64,000 nucleotides of DNA from Pacificibacter marinus (GTDB taxonomy: Bacteria > Pseudomonadota > Alphaproteobacteria > Rhodobacterales > Rhodobacteraceae): positions 34,685 through 98,684 of the forward strand of contig NZ_JAHKPK010000051.1 in assembly GCF_018860665.1 (NCBI RefSeq), read 5' to 3'. Numbering within the stretch: the stretch's first letter is position 1; every line of letters starts with the position of its first letter. The position numbers were made by a program, and so were the translations under genes. Below are positions 18,538 to 27,278 of this stretch, piece after piece. The notes beneath the pieces were generated by a model, which was not told the DNA's origin, made no database searches, and saw only the letters and a program-made list of their open reading frames with translations.

Positions 18538-19305
18538 TTAAATATCGCCTGCGACCCATGCGACCATATTGCCGAACAGTTTGTCATAGCCATCCCATGC
18601 CAAAAATGCTGGTGGCAACCAATGTTCGCTCATGTCTGAGGTCCAAGCGAGGGTACGCCCTTCGCCGTATGATCCTGTCGCAAGCAAAGGAAGGCTGCGC
18701 TGGTCATCAGGCAAAGACAGAACGAGTTTCACATCAGCATCCTCTTTCAAGACGACTTCATTCACCCCCAAAAGATAAGGCCATTCGCCAGTGATCCCGC
18801 TTAGGACAGGATGATCCGCATCGTTGACAACAGGCGTGCAGCCTTCTGGAATCTCCATACGGTCATCACAACTTAGGCATGTAACTGGCAGTGCTGCCTC
18901 AACCGCAGTTTTGTGCCAGCGCGCTTTTCCATCGATCCCTTGGAACGAGAAATAGCCACCAATCATGATCAAACCACCGCCTTTGCGCGTCCATTCAGCA
19001 AGCAGGTTGACACGGTTTGCGACGCGTTCCCCTTTGAGCCAAACATCAGGATGCAATAGCAACGTGTTCGCGCCAAGGTCAGACACGATGATGACATCAT
19101 ATTTATCGAGACCTTCCATCGTTGTAGGAAACTCGGATGCAGCCTCATGGGCTGGCATATGGGTCACGTCATAGTTTGACCCTTCCATACCGGCCATAAA
19201 GCGTTTGTTGCCGGCGTGGAATGTGACGCTGCCGAACTGGTCAAAGCCTTTGAAATGGGTCGAAGAACTCATCCAAGTTTCGCCAACGAGAAGTACTTTT
19301 TTCAT
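18538..19305 (-). CDS. Glutamine amidotransferase-like protein (PF07090/DUF1355 type)
   Basis: 255 residues with a class I amidotransferase-like/ThuA-like fold: KVLLVGETWMSSSTHFKGFDQF at the N terminus, YDVIIVSDLGANTLLLHPD, then GGGLIMIGGYFSFQGIDGKARWH where the nucleophile elbow would be. No cysteine sits at the elbow, so classical glutaminase activity is unlikely. ATG at 19305 is preferred because AGGA precedes it and overlaps the stop of the upstream gene. The frame is open to 19458 but that part lies inside the phosphotriesterase-like gene. Role in the pathway unknown. Confidence 0.72.
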   Translation of the reverse strand: MKKVLLVGETWMSSSTHFKGFDQFGSVTFHAGNKRFMAGMEGSNYDVTHMPAHEAASEFPTTMEGLDKYDVIIVSDLGANTLLLHPDVWLKGERVANRVNLLAEWTRKGGGLIMIGGYFSFQGIDGKARWHKTAVEAALPVTCLSCDDRMEIPEGCTPVVNDADHPVLSGITGEWPYLLGVNEVVLKEDADVKLVLSLPDDQRSLPLLATGSYGEGRTLAWTSDMSEHWLPPAFLAWDGYDKLFGNMVAWVAGDI

Positions 19306-19312
19306 CTGAGTA

Positions 19313-20371
19313 TTATCCTGAAATAATTTTGCGTGCCAAAGCACGACGTGGATTTGCGACAACAAGTGTCGAAAGATCTGCATCAGTAAGGCCATGACGC
19401 AAAAGACGAGGCAGGAAATGACGCTGCACATGGGCGTAGCCATTGCCGCCATATTCACAGAGCATCATTTTGATAAAGACATCCTGCGAAAGCAGAATTT
19501 GCGTGCCATAGCCAAGGCCAAACAGATTGCTGATAGCTGCAGCACTGTCTTCATCCGACGGACATTGGACTGCTTGATCCGCATACCAAAAGTCCATGCC
19601 AATCATGTCGTATTCCAAATATGCCCCACGATCGGCCAAGCTGCGCTGATAGGCGACATCTTTACCTGACGGGTTCATATGACACAGGATGACACGGTCC
19701 AAAGACAGACCGTTTTGCGCGACCAGATCAAGCACCTCATGCGCCAAGCGGAACCATGCTGGCAGGTGAATCATCAAAGGCAAACCGGTTTCAACGGCCG
19801 CGATTGCAGAGGCGGCCAGAACGGTGCGCTCTGTCGCGGTGAAATCTGCACTGACGCCAATCTCACCGATGATGCCAATTTTGGCGTGATGCGTGCCAAT
19901 ACCCTGCGTGGCTTCTGCAATCAGTTCGTCCGTGATATCACGTTGCGACATCTTAGGCAGATAATCGGGATGCGAGGACTGCAAGTAATATCCAGCCCCC
20001 ATGACGATGTTCAAACCGGTTGCAAGGGAAATGCGCATCAAGGCATCAGGATTGCGCCCAATGCCTTTGCACGTGGGATCGACCACAGTGGCACCGCCTT
20101 CTGCGGCAAAAAGCATCAGTTCTTTCACAGCCAGTTCTTCATCATCCAAGGCGCAATTGCTGCGATTGGCAAAGGGGTCGTTGCGCAGTTCTGACAGAAT
20201 GCTTGGCGTGATCGGAACATTCATAATCGGAGAGGTAAAATCCGGCTCATGCCCGCGCCACCAACACGAACAGTCATTCAAGATATGTTCATGCATCAAG
20301 GTAACCCCAAGATCATTGAGCGGTACTGGCCCTAACACAGTCATAACGGTGTCGTCGAAAGCAGCAGTCAT
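19313..20371 (-). CDS. Phosphotriesterase-related metal hydrolase
   Basis: 352 residues, amidohydrolase superfamily TIM barrel. TLMHEHIL supplies the HxH metal pair. GIIGEIGVS has a glutamate where classical phosphotriesterase has a carboxylated lysine, as in the PHP (YhfV) group. MIHLP and ILCHMNP give two more His ligands, and LLSQDVF the catalytic Asp. Relatives act as lactonases or carboxylesterases more often than on phosphotriesters. Start and the tenA-like stop overlap as ATGA. Substrate unknown; hydrolysis of a lactone or ester intermediate in the same pathway is an inference. Confidence 0.8.
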   Translation of the reverse strand: MTAAFDDTVMTVLGPVPLNDLGVTLMHEHILNDCSCWWRGHEPDFTSPIMNVPITPSILSELRNDPFANRSNCALDDEELAVKELMLFAAEGGATVVDPTCKGIGRNPDALMRISLATGLNIVMGAGYYLQSSHPDYLPKMSQRDITDELIAEATQGIGTHHAKIGIIGEIGVSADFTATERTVLAASAIAAVETGLPLMIHLPAWFRLAHEVLDLVAQNGLSLDRVILCHMNPSGKDVAYQRSLADRGAYLEYDMIGMDFWYADQAVQCPSDEDSAAAISNLFGLGYGTQILLSQDVFIKMMLCEYGGNGYAHVQRHFLPRLLRHGLTDADLSTLVVANPRRALARKIISG

Positions 20372-21012
20372 TGTGATGATCCTTGATCAAGGGAAGGCAC
20401 GTCGTAAGCTGCCGAATGAAAGGCGATCTCAAGACGGGTGACGCGATCAAAAATGGCGCACAACCGGTCCACATCGCATTCATCGCCATAGGTATCGATG
20501 GCCTGCTTTAACCATAGAGCTTGTGCTGCGAATTCGGGTTCTGCATGTAAATCAACCCAAGCACGCAAATCAGGATCGCTGATCTTTCCAGCGGCGGCGG
20601 TGCTGCACCATGTCCAATACATCCATTCAGCCGCGAACATAGCCGTCAAAATATCCACTATCGGACCCCTGCGCGCGATGTCCAACATGCCTTTTCCAAA
20701 ACCAGACTGGTCTTGCGGCATGGGCGGAATATCAAGACGGGCAAATACCTCTTCAAAATAGGTGACTTGCGTATTGGCGAGCGCATCTAAAACGCCAATC
20801 AACCAACGCTGTGCCGTGATATCAGGCGCGTAAGCCACCGCATAGGCAAAGATGGAAATCGCAGTTTCAACGAATTGCCCTTCATAGGCCAAATAACGGT
20901 GAAAGACACTTTGCTCCAACCGATCCGCACAGATATCTGCGACAAATCGATGGGTCAGCATCTCATTCAACACCGTTTCATTGGCTGCAAGTATTTTATC
21001 TGACAGCAGCAT
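20368..21012 (-). CDS. TenA/THI-4-like protein of the E (non-cysteine) type
   Basis: 214 residues, all-helical TenA fold (FHRYLAYEGQFVETAISIF near residue 38; RVTRLEIAFHSAAYD at the C terminus with the conserved Glu). The usual catalytic PC motif is replaced by AAEWMYWTW, that is glutamate in place of cysteine, as in TenA_E proteins. Thiamin salvage is therefore uncertain. Its position between btpA-like and phosphotriesterase-like genes suggests an amine- or amide-hydrolysing step. It begins two bases after btpA ends. Confidence 0.75.
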   Translation of the reverse strand: MLLSDKILAANETVLNEMLTHRFVADICADRLEQSVFHRYLAYEGQFVETAISIFAYAVAYAPDITAQRWLIGVLDALANTQVTYFEEVFARLDIPPMPQDQSGFGKGMLDIARRGPIVDILTAMFAAEWMYWTWCSTAAAGKISDPDLRAWVDLHAEPEFAAQALWLKQAIDTYGDECDVDRLCAIFDRVTRLEIAFHSAAYDVPSLDQGSSQ

Positions 21013-21014
21013 GA

Positions 21015-21857
21015 TTAAGCGCCCAAAGCAGGCTTGGCGGCGGCAACAAAGCTTTGAACGCGTTTTGCTTCAACGGGGTTCCACCACACGCCGCCTTCTT
21101 TAAGCGATGAGGCCACAATCACAGCACTCGCAATGCTCAAAATGTCTGTGATGTTATCTTCCGTGACGCCTGACCCCACCAAAACAGGCAGGCTGGTTGC
21201 TTCTGCAACTTCGGCGATTTCATCCATCGAGGCGCTGTTGCCTGTGCGCTGCCCCGTTGCGATCACTGCGTCGACGTCGAAAAACGCCAAATCGCGGGTC
21301 AGTTCTGCCACGCTGCGATCCGCCGTGATGGAATGGCTGCCGTGTTTGACGTGGCTATCTGCGAAGACCTTAATGCCTTCACCGCGCAAGGCAGAGCGAT
21401 AGCGCATTGCTTCTGCGGCGCGACCTTCCATAAAACCTTCGTTCGCCACATAGGCATTGGCCCATTGATTGACGCGAATGAAAGACGCGCCTGTGGCACG
21501 GGCAATCGCAAAGGCAGGAATGGGCGCATTGGCAAGAACGTTTATCCCGATCGGCACGTCGAATTCGCGCTTAATTCTGTCGACAACGACAGCCATGAAA
21601 GACGCAGTTTCGTAGCCTATGTCATCGGGCTTGGAAAAAGGCACATCTCCATGGTTTTCCACAACAAGCCCGTGAAGGCCGTTGCTAATCAAAGCGTCTG
21701 CATCGCGCATACATGCGTCATAGATTTGATCCAAGGTTTCACCTTTGTAACGCGGAGAACCGGGAAAAGGTGGGCAATGGATCATACCGATGAGCGCCTT
21801 TGAGCGCCCAAAAGTTTGCTCGATAGCATTGCCTGAATTGTCAGAGATTGTTTGCAT
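21015..21857 (-). CDS. BtpA/SgcQ family TIM-barrel protein
   Basis: 280 residues. ALIGMIHCPPFPGSPRY at the N terminus and GLHGLVVENHGDVPF are hallmarks of BtpA/SgcQ proteins. VLVGSGVTEDNI near residue 217 is a phosphate-binding type loop. The cyanobacterial founder affects photosystem I levels, but most members sit in sugar or nucleoside operons and have no proven reaction. Here it directly follows the ABC permease and probably transforms a phosphorylated intermediate. Confidence 0.82.
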   Translation of the reverse strand: MQTISDNSGNAIEQTFGRSKALIGMIHCPPFPGSPRYKGETLDQIYDACMRDADALISNGLHGLVVENHGDVPFSKPDDIGYETASFMAVVVDRIKREFDVPIGINVLANAPIPAFAIARATGASFIRVNQWANAYVANEGFMEGRAAEAMRYRSALRGEGIKVFADSHVKHGSHSITADRSVAELTRDLAFFDVDAVIATGQRTGNSASMDEIAEVAEATSLPVLVGSGVTEDNITDILSIASAVIVASSLKEGGVWWNPVEAKRVQSFVAAAKPALGA

Positions 21858-21922
21858 GTTCGGTGTATCCTTTGCCGTAGCTGCAAGCTGTTGAAAATGC
21901 AGCCACGGCGATATTTTGAGAT

Positions 21923-22924
21923 TTAAGATTTGCGCGAAAATTTGAAATTCGCCGTGAAAATCCGCGTGTTCAGCCAGATGGCAATAAGAATGATGGCACC
22001 GGTGACGATTTGCGTGAAAAACGGAGAAATATGCATCAAAATCAAACCATTACCAATGACAGCGATGGTCAAAGTGCCCAAAAGCGTGCCCAAAATCGAT
22101 CCACGCCCACCAAAGAGCGATGTTCCGCCAAGAACCACGGCTGCAATCACTTGCAACTCGAACCCAACCGCTGCGTTGGACGACCCTGACCCAAGACGTG
22201 CCGCGATCAACAAAGCTGCAATTGCACAGGCGATACCAGACAGCATGTAAACAGATGCTATAACCCATTTGGATGGCATGCCAACGCGGCGCGCGGCTTC
22301 GGGATTTGACCCAACGGCGACAACTTGGCGACCATACATTTGACGACTGATCACGACGGCGGCGATGGCTGCAATCAGCAAGGCAATTATCGCTGGCACC
22401 GGCAAGCCAAAGATAGTCCCACGCCCCAAAGCAAAGAACCCCGGCACGTCTTTGATCGGAATCGAATAGCCTTGTGTCATGTACAACGCAAAGCCGCGCA
22501 AAATGGACAGGCCCGCCAAGGTGACGATGAATGCAGGAATTCCCTGATAGGCGATAAACCAGCCTTGGGCCAAACCGATTGCAGCCCCAAAGACCAGCAT
22601 ACCAAGCACAACAACAGGCCATGGCAGACCGTAAGACAATACAATCGCAGCAGTCGCATTAACCAAGGCCACTTGTGAGCCAACCGAAAGGTCGATGCCT
22701 GCCGTGATGATCACAAATGTCATTGCCACAGCGACAATCAAAATGGGCGCGGCTTGGCGCAAAATATTAAGTAAATTGCCAACGGTTAGAAAAACATCAG
22801 TGGCAACCGAGAAGAAAACGACGCAAACCGTAAAAAAGAATGCAATGGACAACACTTGGGCATTTGTCGTTAGGAAATCCGCAATGGAAGACCCCTGCCC
22901 GCGCTCGGTGTAGGATGTACTCAT
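21923..22924 (-). CDS. ABC sugar transporter permease (RbsC type)
   Basis: 333 residues, about nine to ten membrane segments. AMTFVIITAGIDLSVGSQVAL and VVLGGTSLFGGRGSILGTLLG are the two permease signatures of the ribose/xylose/AI-2 family. It overlaps the ATPase stop by four bases (ATGA). It forms the inner-membrane channel of the importer with the genes at 22921 and 23730. Confidence 0.92.
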   Translation of the reverse strand: MSTSYTERGQGSSIADFLTTNAQVLSIAFFFTVCVVFFSVATDVFLTVGNLLNILRQAAPILIVAVAMTFVIITAGIDLSVGSQVALVNATAAIVLSYGLPWPVVVLGMLVFGAAIGLAQGWFIAYQGIPAFIVTLAGLSILRGFALYMTQGYSIPIKDVPGFFALGRGTIFGLPVPAIIALLIAAIAAVVISRQMYGRQVVAVGSNPEAARRVGMPSKWVIASVYMLSGIACAIAALLIAARLGSGSSNAAVGFELQVIAAVVLGGTSLFGGRGSILGTLLGTLTIAVIGNGLILMHISPFFTQIVTGAIILIAIWLNTRIFTANFKFSRKS

Positions 22925-23733
22925 ATCTCTTCTCCCTTGCCGACGATGAGCTTAACCAAATCCTCTAGACTGGTGTTTTTGATGTCACGTTCGGCAACTT
23001 TCGTTCCTTCGTACATGACTGCAATCTTGTCGCAGACACGGAACAAATCCTGTAGGCGATGCGTGATTAAAATAACGGACACACCGCGCGCTTTGACACG
23101 GTTGATAAGACGTAGAACGGCTTCGACTTCGGCCACAGCAAGGGCTGACGTCGGCTCATCCATGATCAAAACGCGGGGATTAAAGGACGCGGCGCGCGCA
23201 ATCGCGATGGCCTGTCTTTGTCCGCCTGAAAGCTGAGCGACTTTTGCGTTCAGTTTCGGAATCCTGATGTCGAGATCATCCAGCATCTCGCGGGCTTTTT
23301 CGCGCATTTTAGCGTTGTCCAAGAACGTGTAATTGGTCATTTCACGGCCCAAAAACAGGTTCCCCATCACATCAATATGATCACATAAGCTCAAGTCCTG
23401 AAACACCATTTCGATTGCGCGATCACGTGCGTCCGCCGGATTGTTAAAGTGGACCTGCTCGCCGTCAATCGAGATCGTGCCACTGTCGGGAACATAGGTC
23501 CCTGAGATAATTTTCGTCAGCGTTGATTTGCCCGCGGCATTGTCACCGATAAGCCCAAGACATTCACCTGGTGCAATATCAAGATCAACACCGCGCAGGG
23601 CCTCAATTGACCCAAATGTAATGCGAATATCACGCAGAGAAATACGGGGGGGCACGGATGGTTTTATAGGTGTGTCGGAGGGCGCGAGGCCCTCCGATGT
23701 CTTAACCATGCTTTGCGATGGTGTGGAGGTCAT
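22921..23733 (-). CDS. ABC sugar transporter ATPase, single domain
   Basis: 270 residues with one nucleotide-binding domain. Walker A is GDNAAGKST, the signature LSGGQRQAIAIARA, and Walker B VLIMDEPTSAL. Unlike RbsA or the two other Rbs-type systems in this window, which have fused double ATPases, it must dimerise. The N-terminal 30 residues are a Pro/Ser-rich extension, so a later start is possible. Start and substrate-binding protein stop overlap as ATGA. Confidence 0.92.
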   Translation of the reverse strand: MTSTPSQSMVKTSEGLAPSDTPIKPSVPPRISLRDIRITFGSIEALRGVDLDIAPGECLGLIGDNAAGKSTLTKIISGTYVPDSGTISIDGEQVHFNNPADARDRAIEMVFQDLSLCDHIDVMGNLFLGREMTNYTFLDNAKMREKAREMLDDLDIRIPKLNAKVAQLSGGQRQAIAIARAASFNPRVLIMDEPTSALAVAEVEAVLRLINRVKARGVSVILITHRLQDLFRVCDKIAVMYEGTKVAERDIKNTSLEDLVKLIVGKGEEI

Positions 23734-24662
23734 TCGAACATGCCTCGGAAATCGTCAACGTTTTCACTGGTGACAATCGTGATTGGCACAGCGATGGAAT
23801 ATTCAACCGTTCCACCAGCATTGAGTGTCGCCAAAGCGTCAAATGCTGCTGCGCCCATACCTGCGGGGTCTTGTTGAATAACCGCAGCAACGTATCCTTC
23901 GTCGATGCCGTGGATGGCTTGCGCTGTCAGATCCCAACCAAAGATTTTGACATCATCTTGCTTGCCTTGGCTTTCAACAGCCGCAACGGCACCAAGCAAA
24001 GCGGGCTCGCCTGTGGCGTAAAGCGCCGTCAAGTCTGGGTTGGCTGTGATCATGTTTTCTGCGGCTGTCAGGGCAAGGTCTTGAACGTTCTGACCGTCAA
24101 CAACACCAGCTTCGACGACGCCTTCAGCACCAGTGATCGTTTCTACGAAACCGTCTTGGCGGATGTTTTGAATCGCAGAGTTCAAAGCACCAACAACACC
24201 GATTTTTGCAGCGCCATCCATGTCAGAGGCAAGGTAGTCAAGAAAGAACGCGCCCATATCCGCGCCAGCGCTTTTGTTGTTCACACCAACCTGAGCAGCC
24301 TGCGGGCCCTCGGGCAAAACCGCATCAACAGCCACAACGGGGATGCCAGCGTCTGCGGCTTGTTGCACCGCTGGCATGATGCCATTTACATCGATTGCAA
24401 CAACGATGATGCCTGCAACGCCTTGTTGGATGTATGTCTCGATCGCGCTGTTTTGCGCTGATGGATCATTGTTGGCATTGAAAATAACCAACTCATCGCC
24501 AGCCGCTTCAGCTGCGGCTTGAGCGCCAGCATTCATCTGATTGAAAAACAAAGCTTGTTGGTTGATTTGTACCATAGCGTAAGTTTCTGCATATGCAGAA
24601 TTTGCCATCAAACAGGCCGCAGTGGCCGTCGATAGCAGGGCAGTTTTTGTAAAGAGTTTCAT
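23730..24662 (-). CDS. Periplasmic sugar-binding protein (RbsB type)
   Basis: 310 residues. Signal peptide MKLFTKTALLSTATAACLMANSAYA, then a periplasmic binding protein type 1 fold (FNANNDPSAQNSAIETYIQQGVAGIIVVAID). ATG at 24662 has GGAG eight bases upstream; the frame is open to 24743 but that lies inside lacI. Binds the unknown ligand and delivers it to the adjacent permease. Ribose-, autoinducer-2- and polyol-like ligands are all possible for this family. Confidence 0.9.
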   Translation of the reverse strand: MKLFTKTALLSTATAACLMANSAYAETYAMVQINQQALFFNQMNAGAQAAAEAAGDELVIFNANNDPSAQNSAIETYIQQGVAGIIVVAIDVNGIMPAVQQAADAGIPVVAVDAVLPEGPQAAQVGVNNKSAGADMGAFFLDYLASDMDGAAKIGVVGALNSAIQNIRQDGFVETITGAEGVVEAGVVDGQNVQDLALTAAENMITANPDLTALYATGEPALLGAVAAVESQGKQDDVKIFGWDLTAQAIHGIDEGYVAAVIQQDPAGMGAAAFDALATLNAGGTVEYSIAVPITIVTSENVDDFRGMFE

Positions 24663-24714
24663 TGGGTTCTCCGTTGGAAAGGGACTTAATTTTGTTGTTG
24701 TCTGTCGTTTCTTA

Positions 24715-25734
24715 TTATTGGCCGATCCGTTTGACCGAACCACGTTCGATCAATTCAACCGGCAAGAGTTCAGTGCGTGAGGTGAAGTCAGGGTCATCCC
24801 ACTCAGGACTGAAAAGGATATCGACGGCACGCGTTCCAAGCATATCAACAGGCTGGCGCACAGCGGTGATTGCCGGTGAAAACAGATGCAATGACCGTGC
24901 ATCATCAAAACTGATGAGCGAAAAATCTTCTGGAATACGGATGCCGCGCTCTTTGAACACTTCTAAAATCCCAAGCGTCAGCTCGTCCGACCCAGAGAAA
25001 ATAGCTGTTTCCTGTGTCACTTGGCTGAGAAAACGTTCTGCCAATTCTCGACCAGATGTTGGTGAGTGATCGCCTAGGAAAAACGTCGGGGTGATGTCTT
25101 CGCTTCCGCCATCGGTCAATCCGTGCTGCAATCCCGTCAGACGCTTTTGGGTGCTGTGCAAATCGATGCCGCCCCCAAAATATGCAACGTGGCGATGGCC
25201 GGCAGAGCGTAAGTGGCGACCGGCCAACATTCCGCCCAGTTCATTGTCACACAAAAGACGCGGCGCAACGCCGCCGGGGACGTCTTCATCTAAAATCACC
25301 GCACGAGAAAATTCGTTCAACTGCCGCGCCACTTCAGATTCAGGGGTGCGGTTGGTGACGAAAACAACGCCATCGACGCGATTTTGCGAGGCCCGTTTGA
25401 GCGCCTCTAATTCTCGGTCACTTTTATTGAATGTCGCGTGCAGCAAGACCATTGAATTGTGAGAGGTCGCGGCCAACTCGATGGCCGCAGCCAATTTGGC
25501 GAAAAACGGATTGGCGATATCAGGAAGAATAACAGCAATCGTATCTGATCGCCCTAGACTAAGTCTGCGCGCATGCGGGTTTGGATGGTAGTTCAACTTG
25601 ATGACAGCCGCATCAATGCGGTCGCGTGTCGCCTCCGGCAATTCGAGCGTACCGTTCAAATAGCGCGACACGGTGGTCGTGGAAACGCCTGCTTCTTGAG
25701 CGACTGTCTTGAGATTTGTCCGCGATTTCATCAT
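24715..25734 (-). CDS. LacI family transcriptional regulator of the first catabolic locus
   Basis: 339 residues. N-terminal helix-turn-helix NLKTVAQEAGVSTTTVSRYLNG with the LacI hinge NYHPNPHARRLSLGRS, then a sugar-binding core (IAVILPDIANPFFAKL). AAGG precedes the ATG. First gene of the minus-strand operon and divergent from the kinase gene. The dyad at 25769-25786 in between is its likely operator, so it probably controls both directions and itself. Confidence 0.92.
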   Translation of the reverse strand: MMKSRTNLKTVAQEAGVSTTTVSRYLNGTLELPEATRDRIDAAVIKLNYHPNPHARRLSLGRSDTIAVILPDIANPFFAKLAAAIELAATSHNSMVLLHATFNKSDRELEALKRASQNRVDGVVFVTNRTPESEVARQLNEFSRAVILDEDVPGGVAPRLLCDNELGGMLAGRHLRSAGHRHVAYFGGGIDLHSTQKRLTGLQHGLTDGGSEDITPTFFLGDHSPTSGRELAERFLSQVTQETAIFSGSDELTLGILEVFKERGIRIPEDFSLISFDDARSLHLFSPAITAVRQPVDMLGTRAVDILFSPEWDDPDFTSRTELLPVELIERGSVKRIGQ

Positions 25735-25768
25735 TTGACCTTCAGGTAAGGGAAAAGACGTTTTTATC

Positions 25769-25786
25769 TAGTAAAGCCGTTTACTA
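25769..25786. promoter_or_regulatory. LacI-type operator between lacI and the kinase gene
   Basis: TAGTAAA (25769-25775) and TTTACTA (25780-25786) form perfect arms around GCCG. It lies 35 bases upstream of the regulator start, within the only promoter region serving the operon and the divergent kinase. Confidence 0.65.
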
Positions 25787-25902
25787 AACCCTTTTACCAC
25801 TGTTACTGTCGATTCTGTCAAGCAGTCTCAGCAAGAAATGGTTGCCATTTCATGATGTCGCTTAAAACTTATGCAACAACGCGGTCCGCGAAAGGGGTCA
25901 AG

Positions 25903-26865
25903 ATGAAAGTCTTTATTGTCGGGAATATTGCGATGGATCAAACCATTGAGATCGACGATTTTCCCCGTGAGGGAGAGTCAATTTTTGGCAGCAAGGTCTC
26001 TTATGATCTCGGCGGGAAAGGTGCAAATCAAGCGATTGTTTTGGCACGCACCGGCGTTCGAACAATTTTCATCGCTGCGATCGGGACGGATGCTCAAAGC
26101 CATCAAATGCAAGACTTGCTCGCATGTGAACCTGTTATACCTCGCCTCATCGAACGCCAAAATTACGCCAGTGACACAACAGTGGTGCTTAAGGATTTGG
26201 CTGGCGGGAATGCCAATATCGCAACTGTTGATTGTGCGCGGAGTGTCGAAATTGTCGATGTCTTACCGCGAATGTCGGATGCAGTCGCGAATGATCTCTT
26301 GGTGATTCAAGGCAATCTGCAACATTCCACAACAGCTGACCTTATTGCCGAAGCGCGTAAGTTGAACATGCAAATCGCATTCAATCCGTCCCCCTTCAAC
26401 CCAAACCTTATCCCCCTTTTGTCGGGCTTGGATGTTTTATTTTTAAACGAACACGAAGCCGAACAGGTCACAGGCAAAACAGGACAGGCTGCCGTACAAG
26501 ACTTTCTAAATATGAACATCGAGACTGTGGTGCTCACATTGGGCGCAAGGGGAGCATTGCTTGGCCAGCGCAACGATGACGGCACCGATATCACACTTGT
26601 CCCTGCTCAAAACTGCGCCGTCGTCGACAGCACTGGTGCAGGCGATACACTTCAAAGTGTCACGATCGGTTCGGCCATGCGACGCGGTGGTAAGATTTGC
26701 GTTCATGATCTGGAACGCGCAACACGCGCCGCAGCCATTACGGTCACGCGGTCAGGCACAACGGCTGCATTCCCAACGCAAGAAGAATTGAAAACCCTGA
26801 ACCGCCCCCCTTCCCCCATCACCAATCCATATACATCCACAGATGGCCGAGACTTACCTCGATAA
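25903..26865 (+). CDS. PfkB family carbohydrate kinase (ribokinase-like)
   Basis: 320 residues. FIVGNIAMDQTIEIDDFPREGES at the N terminus, GGKGANQAIVLARTG (substrate-binding) and VDSTGAGDTLQSVTIGSAM (anion hole and catalytic Asp) are the PfkB signatures. ATG at 25903 follows GGGG at good spacing; upstream in-frame ATGs at 25852/25855 lie in the promoter region. It is likely to phosphorylate the imported sugar or a nucleoside-like compound. Divergently transcribed from the LacI operon with a shared operator. Confidence 0.88.
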   Translation: MKVFIVGNIAMDQTIEIDDFPREGESIFGSKVSYDLGGKGANQAIVLARTGVRTIFIAAIGTDAQSHQMQDLLACEPVIPRLIERQNYASDTTVVLKDLAGGNANIATVDCARSVEIVDVLPRMSDAVANDLLVIQGNLQHSTTADLIAEARKLNMQIAFNPSPFNPNLIPLLSGLDVLFLNEHEAEQVTGKTGQAAVQDFLNMNIETVVLTLGARGALLGQRNDDGTDITLVPAQNCAVVDSTGAGDTLQSVTIGSAMRRGGKICVHDLERATRAAAITVTRSGTTAAFPTQEELKTLNRPPSPITNPYTSTDGRDLPR

Positions 26866-27278
26866 AATCAGCAACTGCTTTCCCAGTGCACCATTACATC
26901 TAAGAAAGACGCCGTAGAAACAAACCGGACTGGTGATACAATTCTCGATATTATATTTTGTAAATAAGAAGCCTTGCGGCACATGCATCTGCAAGGCTCT
27001 CTCTTAAAACGTTTTGCTTATACTTTAAAACAACCGCCATTCGGCACCGGACGCAACTTGACCATCACGGCAACCGAAAAAGGGTAAGCTGTATTCTCTA
27101 TCCATCACGTATTTGGACGTGACGACGTGCAGGCCCGCACCCAATAGCCAACAGCCCCCGACAGTTTCGATCCGGCTGATACGCGTATGGATTTGCATAA
27201 GTATAAGCACGAGGCAGCAAACGACTTGTAAACGAGCATCTAAGGCAACGCTAAAGCGCGACGGGTTCAAATCCGTTT
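26866..27278. other. Intergenic region between the kinase and nosX, no clear gene
   Basis: About 410 bases between convergent genes. It contains the hairpin at 26970-26998. A minus-strand frame of 85 codons (27025-27282) could start with TTG overlapping the nosX stop, but its product is unlike any family I know and the base composition does not look coding. A T-loop-like string near 27262 does not form a tRNA T arm. Confidence 0.5.
26970..26998 (+). terminator. Probable terminator after the PfkB kinase gene
   Basis: AGCCTTGC (26970-26977) pairs with GCAAGGCT (26991-26998), followed by CTCTCTT. It is 105 bases after the kinase stop. Confidence 0.55.

Noticed and set aside
27255..27275. GGTTCAAATCC string resembling a tRNA T arm
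   Set aside because: With the TTCAAAT loop in register the stem pairs at only three of five positions, and no acceptor, anticodon or D arm is found around it.
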